From the NCBI RefSeq assembly GCF_013522825.1, contig NZ_JAAMQZ010000045.1:1-33560 (forward strand): a stretch of DNA of 33,560 nt. Direction: 5' to 3'. The position numbers and the translations under genes were made by a program. The notes under the pieces were generated by a model that did not search any database, was not told the origin of the DNA, and saw nothing but the letters and a program-made list of their open reading frames with translations. Each line of letters begins with the position of its first letter. Within the stretch, counting starts at the first letter, position 1. This DNA is from Stutzerimonas stutzeri. Lineage in GTDB: Bacteria > Pseudomonadota > Gammaproteobacteria > Pseudomonadales > Pseudomonadaceae. Positions 7,660 through 15,035 of this stretch are shown here, piece by piece.

Positions 7660-10600
7660 ATGAACATAAAACGCGCAAGCTATTGGCTGCTAGTAGTGCC
7701 ATGGATTATTTTTGGGCAAGTAAACGCCGCTGAACAAAGGCCTGGTTATGAACTTGTAGAATGTGTCCGGCCTGGAGAGGTTGTTGATGGTGAACCGGAA
7801 ACCACAACGACCTCCTACAAACATACCGATATGGATTGGAAATATAGCTATGTACCGAACTCCTATAGGGAAGCTTTTGCCAAAGCACAAATGACCTTTC
7901 CTGCTAATGCCACCAGCATTAAGATTGTATCTACACGCCCCGATTTCCAGTGGATGCCGCTCTATCCCGACCCTAAGTGGCACTATAATCCTATAGGTCA
8001 ATTGTTTCTTAACGGTGGCGAGTCAGTCGATATAACCAGCCTTGCTGGCGCTTTAGTCCATCTTTCGCTTCAATGTAGTGCTACCTACTACAATAACCCA
8101 TCACGATGTGTTGAGAATGCGCTTAGTAATGCGGGATTTAGAATTGATATCACGCACTCTACGCCAAAGCCTAAAGTCGTGTTTCCTTCATGTGGGCATG
8201 TAGCTGGGCTTGAGCTTGAGTCAAGTAAATGTACCGCGCCAGGTGGGGTACGAAAAGTTAACTTCAATGGGAGCGTAGTAGACGTAAACAGTAGTTGCTG
8301 GGGGTATACAGACACTTATTGGAAGAAACTTCCCAACACGCCACCTACTGCCAGCAATCGCACTTTGAGTACACCAGAAGACACTGCAGGCGTTGTGACG
8401 CTGGTCGCCACCGATTTAGATGGCGATGCGCTGACTTACACTATTGTGGCCCAGCCCAGCGCCGCCCATGGCACCGTCACGCTCAGTGGCAATAAATTAA
8501 CCTTTACGCCGAAACCGAATTGGAATGGCACAACCACGCTTACCTATCGGGCAACGGACCCCAAAGGTGCCAACTCCAACACCGCGACGGTGACCGTTAC
8601 CGTCACTCCGGTGAACGACTCGCCTTCAGTCGCTAACGCCTCGCTGGCCATCGACGAAGATACCGTGGGCACCCTGACGCTGGGTGTAACTGACGTGGAC
8701 CTTCAGTTCGAGGGTGACAGCCATACTTGGAGCATCGTCACTGCGCCGAATTCCGCCCACGGCACGGCCTCGATCAGCGGTAACAAGCTGACCTTCACGC
8801 CGAAGAAGGACTGGAATGGCACTACAACGTTGACTTATCGGGCGACTGACTCGAAAGGGGCAGCCTCCAATACCGCGACCATCACCATCACGGTGCGACC
8901 GGTTAACGACGCGCCGATGGCGTCCAACGCGACGCTGACCATGCCCGAGGACACCGCAGGCACCGTGACCCTGGTGGCTACCGATGTTGACGGCGACAGC
9001 CTGACGTACAGCGTCGTGGCGCAGCCCAACGCGGCCTACGGCACCGTGACCCTAAACGGCAATAAGGCCACCTTCACGCCAAAGCCCAACTGGAACGGCA
9101 CGACCACTTTCACCTATAGGGCCAATGACGGTAAGGCGAACTCCAACACCGCGACTGTCACGGTGACAGTGACCCCTGTGAACGACGCTCCATCGGTGAG
9201 TAACGCCACTCTGGCTCTCGACGAAGATACCGTTGGTGAACTCACCCTTTCTGTAACTGATGTGGATCTGCAGTATGAGGGCGACAGCCACACCTGGAGC
9301 ATCGTCACCGCTCCGAACAACGCGCATGGCACGGCCAGCATTTCGGGCAACAAACTGACCTTCACGCCGGTGAAAGACTGGAACGGCACGACGACCCTGA
9401 CGTACCGCGCCACCGACTCCAAAGCAGCGACATCCAACACCGCCACTATCACCATCACCGTGCGGCCGGTGAACGACAAGCCCGAGGTACATGAGAAAAC
9501 GGCAAGCATTCCTGAGGACACGAGCACGACGATTCGTTTGACGGTCAGCGATGTTGACCTGGGTATCGAAGGCGATTCGCACACTTTCGAGATCATCGGA
9601 ACGCTCAACCCCACCGAGGGTTCGTTCAGCTTTTCTGGCTCAGACATCACCATCACGCCGGCACAGGACTGGAACGGCACGCTGAGTCTGAGCTATCGCG
9701 CACAGGACAGCCATGGTCTGCACTCGGAGCCAAAGCCGATCACGGTTGAGGTCACCTATGTAAACGATGCACCGACAGCGACTGAGGCCTTTATCCCTGC
9801 CAAGGAAGGGATGGCCAGTGACCATGTGCGCCCATCGGTAACCGATGTGGATCTGCCCTACAGCGACGAGCATTCGTTCGAGATCCTGACACAACCGGCG
9901 AATGGCTCGGCCAAGTTGGTTTACGGCATGCTTGAGTACACGCCCAACCCGCAATTCTTCGGAGAAGATAGTTTCACAATCCGGGCGACAGATAAGGCTG
10001 GGGCCAGCGTGGACGGCGTGGCCAATGTGGTGGTTGAGAAGTTCAACTATGCACCGACCGACATCGTTCCAGGTGAAGTGGTGCTGTACGCAGGCATCGG
10101 TGGCACCACGCAACTTCAGGCGACCGATCCTAATAACTGGGGATCGCACACGTTCTCGGTTGTGGGCCAACCCGAGGCCGGCACTGCGAGCATAGAAGGG
10201 AACACGCTGACACTGCGCACGGATGACGACAAACCGACCGTCATTCGGGTGAAGACGACCGACCAGGACGGAATGATCTTCGAGAAGGACATCAAGATCA
10301 GGTTCCAGTCGGCATGGGCGATGTTCGAGGGCCGGGAAGTCGAGCAGAGTGGTTCTGCACCTACGGTGCCGGCCGTCACCACTTTCATGACCTATCGCAA
10401 CGGTAGCTATGGCCTACAGGTGAGCAGTCCCGAGCTGCTGGCTGCACTGGGTACCGATATTGTGGCGGCTGTATCGCCGGATTCTGCGGTGGGCGTGAAG
10501 CTTGAGCATCGCGACCTTGAGCCGGATCTAGGCATGCGGCTGACGCCTACTAAACTGCAGCCCAGTTATCTTGAGGCGAAGCTGGCGGGCCTCAAAGCGG

Positions 10601-13600
10601 GTGTCGATGGAACGGCGAATCTATACCTTTCGCGCGCTGACATGAGCGGGCCGATCTATGCCATCCCTGTGAATGTCTGGGCTCCGAAAGGCTCGCTGCA
10701 GGCTGACCGCTGGGAGGTAAAACAGGGGCTCGAAACAGCTCAGATTAGCTTCGCATCCGAGGGTTCCGCATGTGCGGTTCTGACATCCGAGCAGCTGGTC
10801 AAGCCGAAGAATGTCCTGCAGGAGCCTACCTGCTTTAGCGAGTGGGAAATCACCCCTGCGGAATGGCGGGACACCGGACATGCCAACCTGCTTTCGATGG
10901 TGGCAATTGGCGGCGAGGTCGGGCAGTTCCCGGTCAGAGCTAAGGCCTATGTGTTCGATCCGAAGGGAGGTAAACACTGGATCGCTGATTTTTCGCATGA
11001 CCTGAAAGTGGTGTCGCCCACGGGCTTGCTGCAGCTCGGACTCAAGCCGGCGCCAGAGCAGACCTACCAGGCCGTGCAGGACCTATCGCTGTTGCTGCGC
11101 GCCCAGAACAACGATGTTTGCGAACTGACTACAAACGAAACGATTGCGCGCAACGCGGCGAAGAACTGGAACCGCGCCATGTGCTTTATACGCTGGACCG
11201 CGCTGCCCGAAGGACTGTCGCAGAGCACCACTTGGCATGCACCTCAGTTGGTCGGAGCGGCGTCGGTACTGGGACAGCATTCAATCGCATGGAAAGCGTC
11301 GGTATTCACGCCTAGCGGTCAGGAGGTTGATCTGACACATGGCGCCCATGAGGTAGAAGTCATCGAGCCGCCTGCCATCGAGATTGAGCTGCCGCAGGAG
11401 AAGAAGATCGATGAGAACACCTACTGGGTGTCGCAGCGAGGAGGCTATGTCGGCAGCCTTTCTATAATGGCGCTGCCGGCGAGCATCGACCTCAAGCTCA
11501 GCCGTGACAGTACCGTTATTGAAAAGGGTACGTTCCCGAGCTATGGCCGTAACCAGCGGCTGATGCGCAGTCTCGAAGGCACGGAAAAGCCTCTGTGGAG
11601 CCTAACGCCGTTCAACATAGACGCGCGCTTTACCAAGCTCCCAGCGGTCGAGACGGTCAAGGAAGTTCAGCTTTATGCTGTTCCGCACGAGCAGATTCTG
11701 CCAGTAATCCTTAACGACGAGCGGAGCGTCCTGGATAGCGTCGCGCTGCCGGTAAATGTCCAGATGCTCGATACCCAGTACCCGCAGGATGGTTACAACC
11801 TGGCGACGATGGGGGATTGGGACATTCGCCTGCTGATGACAACTGCTGGCATCAACTATGAGCCGGCGACTGACTGGGAACCGATAAACGAGGAGGGGAT
11901 TGCCAGCTTTGAGCTGGATCTTGCAATGCTGACGAACAAGGCGGTTCGGGTCATTGCTGAGGCGCGTGTGCGCTCGCCGCTGCCGGGCTATGAGTCAATT
12001 CGGCAGTCGAACTACCCGATGTTCCTGACCGTATTGAACGGCGAGCCGCTAGATGGCGTGATCCAGGCACTGCGCGTTATTGGAGTGGCCCCGCTGCGTA
12101 ACACGTTCTATGCCATGACTGTGGATCGCTTCGAAGCAAAGGACGTGGGTGATGTTCGCTGGGAGATGAGCACGGACAACGGCGTCAGCTGGGAGGCCGT
12201 CGAAAACACCGGCAAGATTCCGCAGCGTCTCTCGATGACGTTTGAGAAGGGCACTTACCTGCTTCGCGCTGAGATGACAAACCGGAACTCGGGAGCCAAG
12301 TCGATGACCCCCCAGATCGAGGTCATAGCCTACGAAGTCCCGACAGCGCGGCTAAAAGGACCGAGCAACGTCTTCATCGGCGACGTTGGAAGGTTTGTGC
12401 TGACTGACCTGAACGGAGAAACCCTAGACACTACAGGGATGGTCGTCGAGTGGTCAGAGGATCGAGGAGAGACATGGGTACAGGGCACAGGCGAGTACGA
12501 GCTGACGCGCGACCAGGCTGAGCGGGTATACCTGATGAGCCGGGTGAAATTTGCGGATTCGCCTGATGACACTCGCGTCTACAAGAGGCTGCGGGTAGGT
12601 GTTGCGTTTCGCGCAGTCCGACCGCCGCGAGTTCAAATCATCGGCCCTGGGCGTCCTGAGGTCGGAAAAGAGGCGACTTGGCGAGCCAATATGATGATGC
12701 CCTATCCGAAGATGGATCTGACCATGGATGGGTACTTCATTCTACCGACAGGGGAAGAAGTGCACGAACGTGAGGTGTCCTATACCCCGACCATGGAAGA
12801 CTTCAACAAGGAGCAGAGCTTTTTGGGCTTCATGGGCTGGATCAACGGTTACGAGGACATGGGCGGTAAGGGTCTAACTCAGCAGCGGTTGATTTTCTGG
12901 TCGTATGACTGGCCTACCTGGGCGATCAAAGCCAGAATTTCGGCCGTCTACTCGCCTGCCGATCTTGACCTGCAGGTGCGTTCGCTCGGTCTGTTCAGGG
13001 AGTTTGAAGAGCTGGAAATGGACTGGGACATCCCGCCGTATCCAGGCCTTGAAATCATCAAGGACACTTCGCAGACAAGCCGCTCCCTGCGGATCACCGA
13101 GCCAGGCACTTACACCTTCGGTGTGCACGTAAGTGATGCGCGCGGCAACTACACCTACGCTGAAACTGAGCTGGAGTTCAGCGATCCACTGCCCTACGAG
13201 GTAACTCTTTCTTGGAGTGGCGATAACCAGGCCAATCGTGCTCCGTTGGGTGTTCTGATTCGACCAAGCATTACAGGAGGCCATCCAAAAGACCGAATCG
13301 AGGCTCGCACCTACACGCTTAACGGTGAACCTTTGGAGGGTTCGGGCAACTATGGCCGTGCCGTTTTGGACAAGGGTGAGCATACGGTACGGTTGGAGAT
13401 TGGATCGATGATGGGCCATACCGCTTCTGGCGAGACGCATATCAAGGTCGAGTCCAATATCCCGCCGAGCTGCAGCATCGAAGTGGACGAAGGTCGGTCA
13501 AGTTGGATCGCCCGCGCGAGTTGTGCCGATGAAGATGGGCGTATCGTTCGGCATCTCTGGTATATCGACGGCGTACAGCAGTCGCTATCGTCCAGTTCGA

Positions 13601-13701
13601 TCTCGATACCGATGTGGCGCTACCCGAATGGGGAGCCGATAGTCACGCTGATCGGCATCGACGACGCGGGCGCGGAGTCACCAACCGTCGCGAACTACTG
13701 A
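7660..13701 (+). CDS. Giant secreted multi-domain Ig/cadherin-like protein (2013 aa)
   Basis: The protein starts at ATG 7660 with AAGGAAG 5 nt upstream. It has a signal peptide of about 23 residues (cleavage after VNA). Residues 24-225 form a cysteine-containing head. From residue 228 there are tandem beta-sandwich repeats of 92-97 residues of the 'Ig-like/tandem-95' type: starts near 228, 321, 418, 510, 607 and 704, then a degenerate unit to about 885. Each carries EDT near its start, DxDxD-like acidic turns suited to calcium, FTP.xxWNGT, and a closing TVTPVND or TVRPVND. Residues 885-2013 are further beta-rich, Ig/PKD-like domains ending with a cysteine pair region. It has no membrane anchor or LPXTG. 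It lies inside the transfer region between traV and traA, where related elements have no such gene. An adhesin-like role in mating-pair contact is inference. It has its own hairpin on each side and no operator dyad. Confidence 0.8.
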   Translation: MNIKRASYWLLVVPWIIFGQVNAAEQRPGYELVECVRPGEVVDGEPETTTTSYKHTDMDWKYSYVPNSYREAFAKAQMTFPANATSIKIVSTRPDFQWMPLYPDPKWHYNPIGQLFLNGGESVDITSLAGALVHLSLQCSATYYNNPSRCVENALSNAGFRIDITHSTPKPKVVFPSCGHVAGLELESSKCTAPGGVRKVNFNGSVVDVNSSCWGYTDTYWKKLPNTPPTASNRTLSTPEDTAGVVTLVATDLDGDALTYTIVAQPSAAHGTVTLSGNKLTFTPKPNWNGTTTLTYRATDPKGANSNTATVTVTVTPVNDSPSVANASLAIDEDTVGTLTLGVTDVDLQFEGDSHTWSIVTAPNSAHGTASISGNKLTFTPKKDWNGTTTLTYRATDSKGAASNTATITITVRPVNDAPMASNATLTMPEDTAGTVTLVATDVDGDSLTYSVVAQPNAAYGTVTLNGNKATFTPKPNWNGTTTFTYRANDGKANSNTATVTVTVTPVNDAPSVSNATLALDEDTVGELTLSVTDVDLQYEGDSHTWSIVTAPNNAHGTASISGNKLTFTPVKDWNGTTTLTYRATDSKAATSNTATITITVRPVNDKPEVHEKTASIPEDTSTTIRLTVSDVDLGIEGDSHTFEIIGTLNPTEGSFSFSGSDITITPAQDWNGTLSLSYRAQDSHGLHSEPKPITVEVTYVNDAPTATEAFIPAKEGMASDHVRPSVTDVDLPYSDEHSFEILTQPANGSAKLVYGMLEYTPNPQFFGEDSFTIRATDKAGASVDGVANVVVEKFNYAPTDIVPGEVVLYAGIGGTTQLQATDPNNWGSHTFSVVGQPEAGTASIEGNTLTLRTDDDKPTVIRVKTTDQDGMIFEKDIKIRFQSAWAMFEGREVEQSGSAPTVPAVTTFMTYRNGSYGLQVSSPELLAALGTDIVAAVSPDSAVGVKLEHRDLEPDLGMRLTPTKLQPSYLEAKLAGLKAGVDGTANLYLSRADMSGPIYAIPVNVWAPKGSLQADRWEVKQGLETAQISFASEGSACAVLTSEQLVKPKNVLQEPTCFSEWEITPAEWRDTGHANLLSMVAIGGEVGQFPVRAKAYVFDPKGGKHWIADFSHDLKVVSPTGLLQLGLKPAPEQTYQAVQDLSLLLRAQNNDVCELTTNETIARNAAKNWNRAMCFIRWTALPEGLSQSTTWHAPQLVGAASVLGQHSIAWKASVFTPSGQEVDLTHGAHEVEVIEPPAIEIELPQEKKIDENTYWVSQRGGYVGSLSIMALPASIDLKLSRDSTVIEKGTFPSYGRNQRLMRSLEGTEKPLWSLTPFNIDARFTKLPAVETVKEVQLYAVPHEQILPVILNDERSVLDSVALPVNVQMLDTQYPQDGYNLATMGDWDIRLLMTTAGINYEPATDWEPINEEGIASFELDLAMLTNKAVRVIAEARVRSPLPGYESIRQSNYPMFLTVLNGEPLDGVIQALRVIGVAPLRNTFYAMTVDRFEAKDVGDVRWEMSTDNGVSWEAVENTGKIPQRLSMTFEKGTYLLRAEMTNRNSGAKSMTPQIEVIAYEVPTARLKGPSNVFIGDVGRFVLTDLNGETLDTTGMVVEWSEDRGETWVQGTGEYELTRDQAERVYLMSRVKFADSPDDTRVYKRLRVGVAFRAVRPPRVQIIGPGRPEVGKEATWRANMMMPYPKMDLTMDGYFILPTGEEVHEREVSYTPTMEDFNKEQSFLGFMGWINGYEDMGGKGLTQQRLIFWSYDWPTWAIKARISAVYSPADLDLQVRSLGLFREFEELEMDWDIPPYPGLEIIKDTSQTSRSLRITEPGTYTFGVHVSDARGNYTYAETELEFSDPLPYEVTLSWSGDNQANRAPLGVLIRPSITGGHPKDRIEARTYTLNGEPLEGSGNYGRAVLDKGEHTVRLEIGSMMGHTASGETHIKVESNIPPSCSIEVDEGRSSWIARASCADEDGRIVRHLWYIDGVQQSLSSSSISIPMWRYPNGEPIVTLIGIDDAGAESPTVANY
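8341..9477 (+). repeat. Two-domain (A-B)2 tandem duplication inside the giant gene
   Basis: Four domain repeats alternate: A1 from about 8341, B1 from 8620, A2 from 8911 and B2 from 9187, ending near 9477. A1 resembles A2 (PEDTAG start, PKPNWNGTTT, VTVTVTPVND) more than either B. B1 and B2 share TDVDLQ, EGDSHTWSIVTAP, HGTASISGNKLTFTP and ITITVRPVND. A block of about 570 bp was therefore duplicated as a pair. Units after 9478 are progressively less alike. Confidence 0.85.
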
Positions 13702-13710
13702 TGGAAACAA

Positions 13711-13735
13711 GGGGCCACGCGATGGCCCCTTTTTT
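13711..13735 (+). terminator. Rho-independent terminator after the giant gene
   Basis: GGGGCCA, loop CGCGA, TGGCCCC (13711-13729) followed by six T residues. Strong intrinsic terminator 10 nt after the stop codon. The traA operator dyad starts immediately downstream. Confidence 0.92.
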
Positions 13736-13736
13736 C

Positions 13737-13775
13737 GTGCCTAAAACTTACAACGATCTGGTCGAATACCGGCAC
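13737..13775. promoter_or_regulatory. Shared operator dyad, site 3 (traA)
   Basis: The core ACAACGATCTGGT (13750-13762) is centred at 13756. The outer arms GTGCC (13737-13741) and GGCAC (13771-13775) are exactly symmetric about the same centre. The left flank TAAAAC fits the family; the right flank AATACC is divergent. A -10-like GACAAT lies at 13796-13801, 40-45 nt from the centre. The traA start is 92 nt away, the longest of the six. Confidence 0.65.
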
Positions 13776-13847
13776 AAATAGGCGTTTTGACTATGGACAA
13801 TGGTTGCCGAGCGCAGGCCCTGCGCATATTTGAAGGAGCGACATGCG

Positions 13848-14192
13848 ATGCAACTGAGTAAACCGGCAATGCAAACCCTTATCCTGGCTGGGGCCATGAT
13901 CGCGGCCACCGCTGCGTTCGGCGGTACCGGCGGGGATGACTTCGACAGCGTGTGGATTCAGCTCACTGACTGGATGCAAGGCACCCTTGGCCGCATCATC
14001 ATTGGCCTGATGGTGCTGGGTGGTATCGGTGCCGGCGCGCTGCGCCAGTCTCTGATGCCGTTTATCACCGGCGTGGGCGGTGGCGTTGGCCTCTACGCTG
14101 CACCGGACGTAATCGAGTCGATCATGACCGCAACCGTTCCTGCTACCCTGGATGTAATCGAAGCGCTGAACACCCTGCCGGTAGGGCTCTGA
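13848..14192 (+). CDS. traA: TraA, pilin precursor
   Basis: The 114-residue protein starts at ATG 13848, chosen because AAGGAG (13833-13838) is 9 nt upstream and the in-frame sequence before it is not pilin-like; the ATG at 13843 is out of frame. It has an N-terminal signal-like helix (TLILAGAMIAATAAF), a short GGTGGDD linker, an amphipathic stretch, and a glycine-rich hydrophobic helix (GRIIIGLMVLGGIGAGALRQ). A second hydrophobic segment follows around GVGGGVGLYAAP. Two hydrophobic helices in a small secreted protein is the F-type pilin layout. It is transcribed alone, between a terminator and a large terminator-operator hairpin, which would let the major pilin be made in excess. A TraF-type peptidase for its maturation is encoded at 17510. 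Confidence 0.82.
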   Translation: MQLSKPAMQTLILAGAMIAATAAFGGTGGDDFDSVWIQLTDWMQGTLGRIIIGLMVLGGIGAGALRQSLMPFITGVGGGVGLYAAPDVIESIMTATVPATLDVIEALNTLPVGL

Positions 14193-14227
14193 ATCCGGGA
14201 TAATCCCCTTCCTGAGCCTTCCGCCTA

Positions 14228-14275
14228 AGGCCGTCTAAACCGACCAGAATCTGGTAAGTTTAGACGGCCTTTTTC
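14228..14275 (+). terminator. 43-bp dyad acting as terminator of traA and operator site 4
   Basis: AGGCCGTCTAAAC (14228-14240) and GTTTAGACGGCCT (14258-14270) are perfect 13-nt complements around the inner dyad ACCAGA-A-TCTGGT (14243-14255). Only the two 2-nt spacers (CG and AA) are unpaired. A T-rich tail (CCTTTTTC) follows. As RNA this is a strong terminator hairpin behind traA; as DNA it is the most symmetric copy of the shared operator. Confidence 0.8.
14235..14263. promoter_or_regulatory. Shared operator dyad, site 4 (dsbC-like/traC operon)
   Basis: CTAAAC, 2 nt, ACCAGA, A, TCTGGT, 2 nt, GTTTAG: the full-consensus copy, centre 14249. The -10-like TATCCT lies at 14289-14294, 40-45 nt from the centre. 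The start codon at 14324 is 75 nt from the centre. It sits inside the 43-bp hairpin that also ends traA. Confidence 0.75.
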
Positions 14276-14323
14276 TTTCCCCTCTCCCTATCCTGTGAGC
14301 ATCCTCCCCGAAGAGAAATGCTC

Positions 14324-15025
14324 ATGCCCCGCGTTCTGATCTCCTCCATTTGTGCCTTGGCACTTGCCACAGCTACCACTACCGCGTTCGCGCAATCGAA
14401 AAAAGACAACATGGTAATTCTGCCTGCGGCGGGCATGGTTGCCATCGAGAAGGATGGCAAGTTCGCCGTGATCAGCGACAACGGCCGCTTCCTCATTCAG
14501 GGCATGCTGTACGACACCTGGACCCAGAAGGAGCTGAAGACCCTGCAAGAGGTCAAGGTCGCCGCCAACTACATCCCTATCGATAAGGCCAATGTGGGCT
14601 TTGAAGATCTGGCTCCGATGACTGTCGGTACCGGCGACAAGGCCATTACGATGTTCTCAGATCCGGCCTGCGGCTATTGCAAGGAAGTGATCGCCGAGGC
14701 GCGCAGTTCACTACCTGAAGGCTATCGGCTCGATGTTCTGATGCTCCCCCTGCTAAGCGACCGCAGCGCCTCCCGCACGAAAGAGTTGCATTGTGCTGAA
14801 GACAAGGCGGCTGCCTGGAAAGCTGGCGTGCAGGGTGACCTGACGACACCTCTGGCGCAGAAGCCGGAGGGGGCCTGTGATGTCGATGTGATTGGCAAGC
14901 GGCGAATTACCGCCCAGTTCCTTGGGGCACGCAACGTGCCCTTCCTGATTCGTGATGACGGCCTTACCCGCGAGGGCAAGCCGACTGAAGGGCTTCGTGC
15001 CTGGATTGAAAACAACCGAATCTGA
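14324..15025 (+). CDS. DsbC-like periplasmic disulfide isomerase
   Basis: The 233-residue protein begins at ATG 14324, chosen over 14318 because AAGAGA (14311-14316) gives a 7-nt spacing. A signal peptide of about 23 residues (cleavage after AFA) leads into an N-terminal dimerisation-like region and then a thioredoxin-fold domain with CGYC at residues 116-119 in FSDPACGYCKE, the classic DsbC/DsbG context. A VPFLI segment near residue 205 supplies the cis-proline. Related elements carry a dsbC gene directly before traC, as here. It probably helps fold cysteine-rich TraU and TraH and perhaps the extracellular giant protein (inference). It is first gene of a six-gene operon behind operator site 4. 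Confidence 0.88.
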   Translation: MPRVLISSICALALATATTTAFAQSKKDNMVILPAAGMVAIEKDGKFAVISDNGRFLIQGMLYDTWTQKELKTLQEVKVAANYIPIDKANVGFEDLAPMTVGTGDKAITMFSDPACGYCKEVIAEARSSLPEGYRLDVLMLPLLSDRSASRTKELHCAEDKAAAWKAGVQGDLTTPLAQKPEGACDVDVIGKRRITAQFLGARNVPFLIRDDGLTREGKPTEGLRAWIENNRI

Positions 15026-15035
15026 GGAATCGCAA

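Noticed and set aside
9052..9680. Long minus-strand open frames opposite the giant gene
   Set aside because: They mirror the GC-rich repeat coding strand, lack ribosome-binding sites and have no recognisable protein features.
8341..10050. Regular repeats as a CRISPR array or satellite
   Set aside because: The period is about 280-290 bp, the frame is open throughout, and differences follow codon positions; these are protein-domain repeats.
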